Positions 10,591-23,500 of a stretch of 64,000 nt of DNA are shown here, piece after piece. Below the pieces are notes generated by a model that saw only the letters and a program-made list of their open reading frames with translations, was not told the DNA's origin and searched no databases. This stretch comes from Mallotus nudiflorus (lineage: Eukaryota; Streptophyta; Magnoliopsida; Malpighiales; Euphorbiaceae), in the NCBI GenBank assembly GCA_947683625.1, contig CANTUR010000045.1, positions 1,240,001-1,304,000 of the forward strand, in the 5' to 3' direction. Position 1 is the first letter of the stretch; every line of letters starts with the position of its first letter. Position numbers and translations under genes: made by a program.

Positions 10591-13474
10591 AAATTTACAA
10601 AACCTACCCACCTCCTTCCTCCCCCTTTCGATCCTCACCATCACCGTCGCTCAGCCACCGTCAGTGTGCCACCCAGACCTCTACCTCTTCCTCCAGCCAG
10701 CTCCGCCACCATCTCTTCCCTTCTTCGGTGCCATTGAAGCTTGAGAAGTCGAGGAAGCCGAAAATTGAACCCACCTCCATTCAAGGCGATTCTGGCCACC
10801 TCTTTCAACACAGCCGGTCTCTTTCCCTTCTCTGAGCACCATTGAGTATGTTTCTAAGCTTCGTTTCATTTGGTTTGACTTAGATTTCAGTGGTGATTGA
10901 TTTTAAGTTTCGGCCATTTTTTGTTTTTTGAATTTTTTGAGCTTGATTCCTTATGATTCATGAGAATTCCTTCACAAAAGTTAATCCCTCTAGCTTAATC
11001 TACATCCTAGATTTTTTGTGTAATTTTTGGAATTTATTTTGATTTTTGTTAATTTTTTATTATTTTATTATTATTTTATAATTTTCGTAAAATAAATAAA
11101 TAAATTATGAAATTATGATTTTTGGTGTTATTGGTGGTTGATATTAATTTTAGAATTTAATTTATAATTTTTGTGATTTTTGTGTAATTTTTATAATTAT
11201 ATTTAGTTTATGTCAATTTTGAAAATATAGGTTAAATATATATTTAATTAAAAATAATTGGTTAATTAAGTGTATTTGTGGATTTTAGTGACTAATATGT
11301 TGAGAAAATAATTTTTGAGTATTTATATAATTTTTATTCAATTTTTGTATGTTTTTAGTATTTTGTGTATATTTTTATATATTAGGGGTATTTTAGTAAT
11401 TTGGTGATAATTTTAGTTGAATATTAAATTTAATTAGTTTTAATAATTATTTGAGGTATAAAAATGATTTTTATGAATTAAGTACTAATTTTAACTAATT
11501 AATACTATTTTTTGAAAATTATTTTCAAATTATATATAAAATACTATTTTTGTAAATAAATGGATTTATAGTAATTTTTAATATGTTTTTGGACTAATTA
11601 AGTAATTTAGATTTATAAAACGAATTTTTTTTAATATTTGTAAATTTATCGAGAAATATTGATTTTAATAATATTATATTAATATTAGGGTTTTTAAGTA
11701 ATTATCAGTAAAATAATTACTTTTGATGTTTTTAATGTTTAAATTGCTATATTTTGGTCCTTAAAGGGCATTTTTGGTATTTAATGAATTTTAATATATT
11801 TATTGTATTTTGTTGTGAATTGTGGATCTCGGTCGGTGGAAATTGTAGTTTGGGATCCCGACCGAGGAGTTGTGAGAATTTTCATTCGAAATGTATTTTT
11901 CTTACAAGACCAACTTTACTTTTTAAGTAGAGAGGTGTCCGTTTTACAAAGGAGGTTCTACTGAATTTTCGGTAGAATTCTCATAAAATGTGACGTTCGG
12001 TTAAATTCCTATTCTCTGTTTGTGTTAGTAATCCTAGATCGAATCTCTAAAAGTTTAAGTTAGAATTATTCTGATTTCGTGTTATTATTTTATTATTAGT
12101 TACATTGAGACCAAGGCCTAATGGACCAGGCCCGTTGGATCCATCTCGAGGAGCGCACAACTGTGAGTTATTATGATATATATGCATTGCTTTAGGTTGC
12201 ATATTTTAGAATTATATGTTTTAAATGTAAATTTTTGCATAATTGCTTTATTAAACGCTTAGGTATATTTTTAGTATATTATTGGTATATTTTAAAATAA
12301 ATGCATGTTTTCTTTGTGATTTATTTTCAAATTATGTTAAGTATATTATTGGTTGATTTTGAGTATATTACATGATTTAATTGAATTTATTATACATATA
12401 TATACCTGAAATATACTTAGTTTATTTTAGGTATATTTCTGGTATAAATATGGTTTATTTGTTTAATTTAAATGTTATTATGCATTATTTATTTTTCTGA
12501 ATATATATTTTAATATAAATGAAGGATATCGATAGAACGTGCTTCCTAGTGGGCAGCACTAGAACCGTGTACGTATCGGTGCATTAGATTAGAGCTAAGT
12601 GAGAATTAATTGTGGTGATTATGATTGATTGATATTGATTTGATTGAAATTGATGTGATTGAGGGTGTGATTACTAGGGCTCGGTTGACCAAGTGTCTCG
12701 GGACCAATCACACTAACAGTCAGACTGCTAGAGCTCGGTCGACTTAGTGTCTCAGGACTAGTCTACTGTCCATATGGATTAAGTGAATTTACTTGGAATT
12801 AAGTGAGCCTATATGGCTAGAGTACTTTCTATTGGTATTGAGGTTGCGATCATATATGTTTTATTTGATCCTTCATAAACTGATGATTTTCAGTATTAAA
12901 ATGATTTTCTTTGCATCTGTGTGTATTTGCCTGTATATATATTTATTATATATACTTTTGAGTGTCTGCATTTGACATTTAGCTATGCATGTATATATAT
13001 TATAATAATTCACTCAGTGAGGTCTGACTCCCCTCCATTGATGTTTTTACAGGAGAGTCTTCATCTTCAGACCTCAGCAGTAGACCTGTTCGTCGAATTT
13101 CTTTTGCTCCGGCTTTGTTATGTAAATCACTTACTTGAGTTTTATTTTGTACTCTAGACACTGTAGTAGTAGTTGTATTTAACTCTATCGAGACTTGTAT
13201 TTATATTTATACATGTATAAGGATTTTAATTCAGAGTGTTTCTCTGAAGATTGTATTAAAAGATTTTTATTTATGATGTATGATGTGTTATCATTTTGTT
13301 AAAGGATTTTGAGGAACTTATTTTTATTAATTGAGATTTAATTTCCACTGAGTAAATATTTTATTTATTTCATTTTATTGCATGCTTTTCTTTTAAGGCT
13401 TGCTATGGGTTCCAGATTCGAAAGAATTCCCATTCCCTAGTGCCGATCATGGCCTCCTGTTTTTGGTTGTGACA

Positions 13475-14914
13475 TGCAACCTGCTAATGCTATCATACTA
13501 CCACCTATAATTGAGCAACCACCTGCTACTACAGTTGTCCCACTTACTATAGATGCTCTACCTATTGCTAATAATTCTTAAGGGCAAACCTGTTGTTAGA
13601 AATCTGCCTGTTGTTGATGTGAAGTTGGAGGATACTAAGAACTACATGGTAGAGAAAGCAAAGAAAGAGTCACTCGAACTGGTACAAGGCCATAAGTCTA
13701 AGCAAATGCAAGCACTAACCCAGAAGATGTCCAAAATGGAAAAGCTTATTAGGGGACAAGGCATGGGATATTCATTTAACTTTGATGACATGCTACAAAT
13801 GGAAGATGATAAGCTACCTGATAAGTTTAAAATGTCACAGCTATAGAAATTTGATGGAAGAGGATACCCAAGGATTCATCTTAGTCAGTACACAACCACT
13901 ATGAGTACTACTAAAGCCTCATTAGTAGTAATCACTAAGTTTTTTGTGTTGTCTTTAGTGAGGATGGCTGTAAACTGGTATCATGGGCTGGAAAAATCTA
14001 TCAGGGATGATTGGAAAGAATTATGTACTGCCTTTTTAAAACAGTATAATTATAACACTAGATTGGAAGTGTCCATCAGAGATTTAGAATTGATAAAGTA
14101 GAAATTGAATGAATCCTTCTTTGATTTTCTTACTAGGTTCATGAACTAACCAGGACTAATGAAGAATAAGCTGGCTGAAAAAGATCAGGTTAGGATGATA
14201 GTCAGTAATGTGTCTCTTAATTTGGTTGAGAGATTACAAATGATGAACCCTAAAACATTCATAGACCTGTATGATGACGGTCTATAAGCTGAAGAGATTA
14301 AGAATGAAAAGAAGAAAAGCTCAAAAGGCACCAGAACCCAAAATTACTCAACTAGGGGCACACAATAGGGAAGCACTAGCCGAGCCGTGGAGGTGTGCGT
14401 AGTTCAACTGCCTAGGAGATTCTCCAACTTCAATCAACCACTCTCAAAAGTCATAAACCAATTAATTCAGAAAGGCCTACTTCAACCCTTAACCTTTTCC
14501 AAACCACCTAATCCAAATGTCTTAGGATATGACCCTAACAGTTACTGTAAGTTTCACAAAGTAGCTGGTCATTCCACAGATACTTGTATCCGCCTCAAAC
14601 ATGAAATCCAAAACCTGATAGACTCCACAAAAATCACAGACCACAAAAAATCCAATCTTAACCCAAACACTAGAAATAAGTCTTTCCCATACTACCAAAA
14701 TGTCCCACCACCAGCGACCATGATTGTCAACTCGAGAATTAGTGAGGAGAAAGTGCTAAACTCCTTTGAAAACCTAAACCCTACAGACAATAAGGAATCT
14801 TTGATACCTCTAGTGGAGTTAAGGATTTATTGGGACAACCCTCAGGAAAATTCGATTACAAAGTGTTCTACTCCAAGCCACCATCTACTAGTATTCCCTT
14901 TGAATCAATTGTAA
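13475..14914 (+). pseudogene. gag: gag of the Ogre-type element, main part
   Basis: Three partial frames (13553-13846, 13901-14101, 14387-14914) together cover a Ty3-gypsy gag. The capsid-like part reads KFDGRGYPRIHL then, after a stop, WYHGLEKSIRDDWKEL and FLKQYNYNTRLE, typical of Tat-branch gag. A knuckle-like motif CKFHKVAGHSTDTC followed by LKHEIQNLID lies near 14550-14620. Several stops (for example TAG at 13844, TAG at 14099) and at least one frameshift near 13565-13580 disable it. The role in a live element would be forming the virus-like particle and binding genomic RNA. Confidence 0.75.
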
Positions 14915-15139
14915 CCTTAGGATGGGGTGAGGAGTTTGATAATGAGCCAGTAGAAGAAGAAAAAGAATCCAGAACTCTATAACAGCCATGAAGAGGAGTT
15001 AAGGATTTGTTGGGGTAACCCTTAGGCAAATTGGATTACATAGTATTTTATTCAAAATCAGCTTCTGGTGACATACCCCATGAGGAGGTTGTGCCTACAA
15101 GATGGGGTGGTGAGTTCAAAGAGAAGAGTCAAGGGTCCT

Positions 15140-18050
15140 TAACCTTAAATATGGTAAAGTACACATGTGTGTCAATTTTAAAGATTTAAATAAAGCATGT
15201 CCGAAAGATCACTTTCCTTTACCCCACATCGATGTCATAGTGGATAGTGCGGCGTCAAGTGCAATTTATTCTTTCATGGATGGGTTCTCTGGGTATAATT
15301 AGATAATGATGGCAGTTATGGATAAGATTAAGACAACTTTCATTATGGAATGGGAGACCTATTATTATAAGGTTATGCCTTTTGGGTTGAAAAATGTAGG
15401 TGCAATATACTAAAGGGTAGCTACTGCTCTTTTCCATGACATGATACATAAGGAAGTTGAGGTGTATATAGATGACATGATGGTCAAGTCAGAAACAAAA
15501 TAGGGACACTTTGAAGCACTAGACAAGTTCTTGGTACACATTGAAAGGTATAATATAAGACTCAACCTAAAGAAATGCATTTTCAAAGTTACTTTAGGGA
15601 AGCTATTGGGGCATATAGTTAGTAGTAGAGGAATCAAAGTAGATCTAGATAAAGTGAAAGCTATTCAAGAAATGCTAGCACTAAAGATAGAGAAAGCAGT
15701 GAGAGGGTTTATTAGTAAGTTACAATATATTAGTATGTTCATTATAAAGCTTACTAATATTTATGACCCAATCTTCAAGCTATTGAGAAAAGATTAACCT
15801 ATAGAGTGGAACGATGATTGTCAGAAGGCTTTTGATAAGATAAAAGAATATCTCACCAATCCACCTGTACTGAGACCATCGAGGCAAGGTAAACCATCGA
15901 TCCTATATTTGGCTCTAGAGGAAAAAGCAATAAGGGCAATGTTAGCCCAAAGAGGATTGAATGGAAAAGAGCACACAGTGTATTACCTCAGCAAAAAGTT
16001 CTTGCCATATGAAGAAAAGTATGATTTGGTAGAAAATACATGTTTGCTAATGATCTGGGCAACAGAAAATTGAGGCATTACTTTTAGTCCTATAAAGTGC
16101 AGACACCTGCTTTAACTAGAATGATGTCTCGATAGCTCATACTCCTAACTGAATTTGATATAGAGTACATTACCATAAAGGTTATTTAAGGAAGGGCAGT
16201 AGTAGAATTCTAAGCATGGAATGCAGTAGAAGGTGATGAACAGTGGAATATGGAATTTCTAGATGAGAATCTAGCAATTGTAGAGCATCGGGAGTGGAAG
16301 CTTTATTTTGATGGGGCTATAAACAATAAAGGAGCTAGATTATGAGTGATCCTTATTATGCCAGAAGGAGAAACTATACCAATGGCCAAGAAACTAGATT
16401 TCAAAGTAATTAATAATATGGCTGAGTATGAAGCATGCATTTATGGAGTGGAAGCAGCGATAGTAGTTGGAGCAAAGGAGTTGTTACTATATGGGGATTT
16501 GATGTTGGTTATTAGTTAGGCTAACGAAGAATAGGAAGTAAAGGAGGAAAAGCTAAAACCCTACGTCTACTATTTGAGGACTTTAATAAAGAATTTCACC
16601 AAATGTCTTTTTATCCATCTATCAAGAGACGATAATCAAATGGCAAATGCTTTAGCAATGCTCTCTTCAATGTGGGACAGTGTAACTGGATTACTATGAA
16701 GCCATTAGTGATCATGAAATTAAAAGCTCCATGTTATAAGGGTGAGCAGATTATGAGAATTGAAGTAGGGCCTGAAGAGAAGCCATGGTTTTATGATGTT
16801 CAAAGGTTTATCAAGGAAGGAAAATATCCAGATGAAGCCACTTCAAAAGAAAGATATGCCCTGCGTGTTCTTGCACATAATTTTGCAAGTCATAATGGGG
16901 TGTTGTATAAGAGAATGCTGAATGGGATACAACTCAGATGTCTCAAGAAAGATGAAGCAGAAGAGTTGATGAAGGAGATTCACGCAGGAGCTTGCGATTC
17001 TCATATGAATGGAATAATCCTAGCAAGGAAGATAATAAGACAAGGATACTACCGGATGAGCATGGAAAGAGATTGCATTAAAATAGTAAGGCAATGCCAT
17101 CAGTGTCAAATTTATGGGAATCTCAACCACCTTCCTCTAATGATGCTGAATAGTTTATTCCTTGGCCTTTTGCAGCGTGGGGGATTGATATCATAGGGGA
17201 AATAAGGCCGACAACATTGAATGGACATAAGTATATAGTTGTGGCAATTGATTACTTCTCTAGATGGGTAGAGGCTAAATTTTTTAATACTCTAAAGGCA
17301 AAGCACATGGCTTGATTTATTGAAAAGAATCTTATTTGTAGATATGGGGTTCCACATCATGTTATGATGGATAATGGGGTTCAGTTTTAAGCAAAGACTA
17401 TAGAGTTATTGCAAAAATATGGGATCGAGCATCATAAGTCTTCACCATATCAACCTCAGGCTAATGGAGTAATGGAAGCAATGAATAAGAATATCAAGAA
17501 AATCCTCTCTAAGATGGTCAAAACTTATAAAGATTGGTCTGAGTACCTTTCCTTTGCCTTGTAGGGATATAGAACTACAGTCAAAACTCCCACAGACCAA
17601 ACTCCATTCTCCTTAGTGTATGGCTATGAAGCAGTTTTGCCTATAAAAACTGAGATCAAGTCTTTAAAAGTGGTTATGGAGGCCAAAACACCTAAGAGTG
17701 AATGGGCACAAAAGAGATATGATCATCTGGTATCTCTAGATGAGAAGAGGATGGATGCTTTATTTTATACTTAGATATATTAGAGGAGGATAGCAAGGTC
17801 GTTCAATAAGAAAGTAAGGCCAGGGAAAATAAAATCTGGGGAAATAATGTTAAAACAGTATAGAGCAATGGTGTTCAATCTGAGAGGGAAATTCAGACTG
17901 AATTAGGAAGGACCGCACTTAGTAAAGTTAGTTATGCTAAAAGAGCTGCCAAGATATTTGATTTTGAAGGGAATGAGTTTATAGAGCCTATTAATCAATG
18001 CCCAAGTCTACAAGCTGCCGATGAAGCATCTCATTCTCCCGCTCCAAACC
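15140..18050 (+). pseudogene. pol: pol of the Ogre-type element: RT, RNase H, second RNase H, integrase
   Basis: Reverse transcriptase homology starts near 15165 (CVNFKDLNKACPKDHFPLPH) and includes the active-site YIDD at 15465-15476. A connection and RNase H part follows (15810-16080, with ILYLA and YYLSKKF). A second, archaeal-type RNase H spans about 16290-16670 (WKLYFDGA, NNMAEYEA, DNQMANALA), a hallmark of the Tat branch. Integrase has its zinc-binding part near 16960-17120 (H..H and CHQCQ) and a DDE core at about 17175-17480 (GIDIIG, MDNGVQF, QANGVMEA). Many in-frame stops, mostly TAG, interrupt all frames, so no active protein is possible. Confidence 0.85.
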
Positions 18051-18269
18051 ATTAGAATAACTCTACATATATGGGAAATTTCATATCATATGAATTTCAT
18101 GCATAACATGCATACACTTTGCATTTTTTAGTGCATATACTTACTCGTTAACTATCTGTGACCTATATAATAAATAACCTCTAAGACGAGGCAAGACTGT
18201 GTAAATACTCTACTTATGTCTAGGGAACCTATGTTGAAAAATTTTCTATTAACATTCATGTCAAGTGTT

Positions 18270-19930
18270 TAGATCATGCAGGAAATAAGTCAAATAGACT
18301 CACATAAGAAGTATCTGCTGGAGAAAAGGTAGGAAGCTGAGCATTGCTAAAGTGCATATAATGCTCAACCGGAGTTTGAATAGCAAGAGCCCAATAAAGC
18401 ATGGACTCGTCCAGAAGAGAGACATCGCCAAGGATAGCACCAACAAGATCCCCCTCACGACTAGTCCTAACATGCTGAGTATAGCGTGTATGACTAGGTC
18501 TAGGCTTAGATCTCTCAATATCAGGAGCAGTCTTTGCCTCTTCCCCTATCACCTCAGCGCTAGGGGAACCAATCTCCTCAAACTATGAAAAAGAATAATT
18601 AATTTATAGGTTCTAAAAGAATAAGAGAAATTATCATAAGTTACCTTAGCCTAGTTAGTAGGAACCTACTCCAAGAGGTTCTCATGGATGAACTGTCGAT
18701 AATGGTGAGATCGCTCAAGATGAGAATAAAGATATCAGAGGGAATACGCCTCTCTCAACTCTGAACCCCTCAGATGAGAACTATATAACATTGAGAGATG
18801 AACATCAGAGGGAATATGACATCAGGAAGGTCTAGAATGCCACCGATACACCTGCTCTCCCAAATACCACATCTGGCAGCCATAACTAAGGAGCAGAATC
18901 CTTATGTCCTTAAGACATACTGCTCCAACCATAAAATCGTATCTCTAGATGTCATTAGTTCCCTCCAGCCAATCAGAATTAATCTGCAAATTATGTTAAT
19001 TAAGTTTAACTTGCATTATAAAATACTAATGATTATGTTTTCCTATCAGGTGCCACTCGACAATGTTCAGCTGATCACAGTAAGTCTGTAGAGTGTTCCT
19101 GACGCTAGATAAATGAGAAGAACCCCATCTCTACATTAAAGGGAGACTCATGTCGGAGTTGATAACATCAAAACCTCGGATTATCCCGATCTTTATACTC
19201 TAAATTTGAAAAGAAAAAATAAATCAATGAAAAAAAAAGAAAGAGAGAGAGAGAAGAAGAACGTACATGCAGGATGTGCCAAAAGCCACACATCATAACA
19301 ACACCTTAACTAATGATATCTAATCTATAGTAAAGATAGGCTAATGCAGCAGATCCCCAATCAAGGGTAGCAACTTGATCTAAGTCACGAAAGGGGCCGA
19401 GTAAAGCAATACTAATGTCGTGACCAGTCTCGCAGAAAAGAGTCATGCCTAACAGTATGAGAAGGAGACACCTCACCTTATAGGTAATTTGGTAAGGAGT
19501 GGTGGTAGGAAGACATCTAAATCCCTTGATTAATAGTGAAAGAAGAACATTCTTTCAATTCTTCCACGTCGAAGCGAACCTGATTAAATCTCGCATATAC
19601 TTACTTCGTGCATGCTTAAGGAGACTACAGTAACTAATATCGAAGAAAATAAGGGTCCCTCCAAAGGCAATCCTAGTGATTGCAGAAAAACTCATAGGTG
19701 AAAAAGTCAACTCACCTACACGAGTATGGAATGTATGGGTGGTGTCCATCTACCACTTAATCAATATGAATAAAGAATGACGATCGGACCTCCTTTGAGC
19801 TGTCGGAAGCCCAGCAATAAATTGTCTAAACCCAGAGGCCCATACTAGATGTGCCACATTCTCTGGCAACCTGTGAAATAATTCACAAGCTATGTGAAAA
19901 TAGCCTATGAATTTCATCGATCATTAAGAG
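18270..19930 (-). pseudogene. Antisense-strand gene remnant of the Ogre-type element (possible plant mobile domain)
   Basis: On the minus strand between integrase and the 3' LTR there are broken frames. The one at 19749-19555 contains TFHTRVGELTFSPMSFSAIT, which resembles the 'TFH..VGEMT.T..D...I' start of the plant mobile domain (aminotransferase-like) family. A second frame at 18552-18274 has no motif I recognise. Ogre/Tat elements are known to carry antisense ORFs in this interval, some with this domain, so place and orientation fit. Stops and frameshifts make it a remnant. The match is by eye and weak outside the quoted motif; the frames could also be fortuitous. Confidence 0.4.
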
Positions 19931-20494
19931 AATTTCTAGGGAGAAATAATAATTAATTGATTTAAAAAAATTTTAAATTATTTTTTAGATCAGCATTGCA
20001 TAAATGCCAACTGACTCTTAGACTTTCGACTTGGATTTTTAGACTTTCAGTCAGCCATTTAATTAAAATCCTATGTTTCCAGGTTAAATTTAAATTTTTC
20101 ATACATTTTTTGAGTGATTTTTAATTTAATTTCAACAATATACATACTAATTTGCATCCTAAAATTAAATCTGATTATTAATTGTATGAATAGATTTTTG
20201 TAGAAACAAACAAAAATGAGGAAGTGTTACCTCATTGCCCACATCTGTGCACCTATGTAGGTAAAGACAAGTTAAAGGAAGCACAGTAGAACCCTCTCAA
20301 AGTCCAAGGTTGTTCTGAGGAAAATGGAGGGGCACAATGGTTGGGTCAGCTAAAATTTATGCTCCTCTGTATAGCTTGTATTATGGGTCAACCATAGGAT
20401 TTGATGGATCATGAATTGGATTTCGAATGAGTAAGAAATCAAAAGAAGAAAATCAAAGCAAAAAAAAAAAGGAAATGGAGAGGGAAATGAGAAT

Positions 20495-20518
20495 AGCATC
20501 AAAAAATAAGGAGGGAAG
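20495..20518 (+). promoter_or_regulatory. Candidate polypurine tract of the Ogre-type element
   Basis: A purine-rich run ending in AATAAGGAGGGAAG lies directly upstream of the sequence that begins the 3' LTR homology. A plus-strand primer at this place is expected; the exact LTR start could not be fixed because the 5' LTR has lost its left end. Confidence 0.45.
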
Positions 20519-20519
20519 C

Positions 20520-23500
20520 TTCTTATAAATAACAACTATCAATTTTGGTCCCTTGACTATGCACACATTCAAAATCAAGTTTTTCTTTGCAATTTCATCC
20601 ATAATTGCATCTTGATTAGGATTTAATTCCTAATTAATTCATTTAACTCATGTCATCAATTAATGAATTATTATTAATTGTGTCTGTATTAAAATTTTGC
20701 ATCCTTTATCAAGTACAAAATACATAATATTATTATAGAATTCAATATTTGCATTTTACATGCATCATCATTTTTTGTCAAGGATTTTAAATCTATTTTG
20801 TTACATGCTCCACGGTAGTTATAACAAAAATTTTAGATTATTTCATTATACACTGCCTAGTAGTTATAACATGAATTTTTAAATCTTTTGATCTACTAGA
20901 TACTACACATTAGTTACGGTATTATTGCTAGACATTCCATAGGAATTATAGCACATTTCTCAAATCATATATCGCTAAATGTCCTGCAGGAAATATAGCG
21001 AGAATCATTACATATATTTCGTTAAACGTCCCACAGGGAATATAATGAAATCTATTGTCACTAGACGTCCCAAAGGGAATATTGTGCAGTTCACCAGACA
21101 CTATACTGTAGTTATGGTATTATTGCTAGACGTTCCACAGGAGCTATAACATATTTTTTAAATCACGAATCGCTAAACATCCCATAAGGAATATAGCAAG
21201 AATCATTACATATATTTCGTTAAACGTTCTACAGGGAATATAACAAAATCCATTATCACTAGACATTCCAAAGGGAATTTAATGCAATTCACCAAACACT
21301 ACACAGTAGTTATGGTATTATTACTAGACGTTCCACAAGAGTTATAACATGTTCTCAAATCATGAAATGCTAAATGTCTCACAGAGAATATAATGAAATC
21401 CATTGTCATTAGACGTCCCAAAGGGAATATAGTGCAGTTCACTAGACACTACAAAGTAGTTATGGTATTATTGCTAGACTCTCCACAGGAGCTGTAGCAT
21501 ATTATCAAATCATAAAATGCTAAATGTCCCACAGGGAATATAGCGAAACTCATTTGCATATATCTCACTAGACATCCTAAAGAGAATATAGTGTAGTTTG
21601 TTAGACACTACACAGTAGTTATAGTATTATTGCTAAACGTTCCATTGGAACTATAACATGTTTTCAAATCATGAGTCGCTAGATGTCCAACGAGGAATAT
21701 AGCGAAATGCATAAATTTCACTAGACATTCCATAGGAAATATAGTGAAACATATTAAACATAAGATCTTGCTTAAAATTGCTCAGCAATTTAAGCACCAG
21801 CATGTCAAATAGGATACAATGAAATATCCTAATTCTTTCTTTCAAAATTGTGTGCTACTATTGCTTTTCGGTAATTTGTCAAACAAACAACGACAAAGGG
21901 GGCAATTGTAAGCATCCAATTTTAGGATGCAATTATGCACGCGTGCGACGAAAGCCCCTATGATGAAAATCTAATCGATAATTGATCTCTGGTGAAGATT
22001 TTCACGATTTAAATGACTAAATTGCTATGTTTTTATGGATTTAATTGCAAAATTGGTTTTTTAGAGATTTGATTGCAAAAATTAGAAACTTTTGAGGAGC
22101 TTTTTATAATTTAAAAAATAAAAAAATGTTGATCGGCCAGCATTTAATGCTGATCGGCATTATGTAATATCAATCGACATTACGGACATCGGTCGACATT
22201 GCAGAGTGCCAATTTTCGCTAAAAATTTGATTATTACGCTGAAAATTATTTTTTTCATTGGTTTAGGACACCACGTGTCCCTGCGTGTGAGTCTTTGATT
22301 TTTTTCAAAACTTTATCGATCATCTTTTTATCTAGATTTTGGAAGTTAAAAAAATGCATACTCTTGATCTCTATCCCAATATTGGACAAGTTCCTTGTGT
22401 GATCATAAGAGCTGAGGTTGCTAGGCCAGGCTTTGAAAGTCGAGAGACAAAGTCTGTGGAGGGGGATGAAAAAGAGAGTCTCAAAAAGAGAACCTTAGAA
22501 AAAACCTGCGGAAAAAAAACAACCCTAATTAGCTACTGTACAAAGGGAGTGAATTGAAAAACACAGACCTTCTACTGTAGGATTCAGATTAACAAAAAAT
22601 ATGTTCTTTGCTTTTAAAGTCTAGAGAATCAAGAAAAAAAAATAGAGTCAATTTCAAAACGGTGACAATCCCAATCTGAGGAACATTTCAAACAACATTT
22701 GCACAATATATTTTACTCTTTTTTTCTTTCTTCTTTTTATTTTGATTGGATTCTTTTATTTTATTTCTTGATTGATTGGTTACTGATTATTTTTTTTTGT
22801 TTTGTTTTTAATTGGTGTTCTGTGATACTCTGGATGTGAGGTTCGTGATATGAGATTTTGGCAGTATTGAAGAATCCATAGGATGTTATGGACTGAGTTT
22901 TGTGAAATTCCCGTAGAATTTAGGATTTGTTATTTATTATCTTCTGTAGTATTTTGTTCATGACTTTTATTGGGTTGTAATTAATTTGCTTTAATTTTTT
23001 ACACTGTAGTTTGTAATAGCCGCAATAAAGGGAAATTAGTGAAATTTTAATTCTCTGCACTAAAAATTTATTAGTAATCTAGGCTCAATTTGGTAAAATT
23101 CAATTAAAATTAATGATGATAATAGACTAATTTTATGGTTGTATGAAATTGAATTAGGGTTTCTTTGAAAAATCATGTAAAATTATTGTTTTAATTTATT
23201 TTTTAGTATGTTTGTTGGATTGGACTTGTTTTTATGTTTTTATTCTTTTTGGGCCCTAAGCCCAAGTTAGGATCAAACTCATTTAATAAATAGACTTAAA
23301 AATGGTTTTTAGGTTTTAATTAATTTAAAATTAAGTTAGACCCATTTAGGTTAAATTAGATTTAAACCCACTTTTAATTAATAAAATTAACTTGGACTTT
23401 AGCCCACTAATGTATTTTATTTTTTTTAAATTAATTAGACCTTAGACTCATTTCTAGTTAATTAAAATTAATTTAGATTTAATTCATCCCATTAATTTCA

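Larger units (their letters stand above)
6881..13474 (+). mobile_element. Solo Tekay-like LTR (copy A), interrupted by copy B
   Basis: Starts TGTAATAACCCGAG and ends GTTGTGACA, the termini of this LTR family, and is flanked by a perfect 5-bp repeat TGCAA (6876-6880 and 13475-13479). Without the nested copy B the LTR is about 3.35 kb. There is no internal region, so it is a solo LTR left by LTR-LTR recombination. Landmarks include a TATAAAAA at 11457-11464, hairpins at 11828-11866, 11914-11932 and 11940-11990, GTGAGT at 12163 and an acceptor-like TTTTTACAG ending at 13052. It interrupts gag of the Ogre-type element, so it is younger than that element. Confidence 0.92.
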
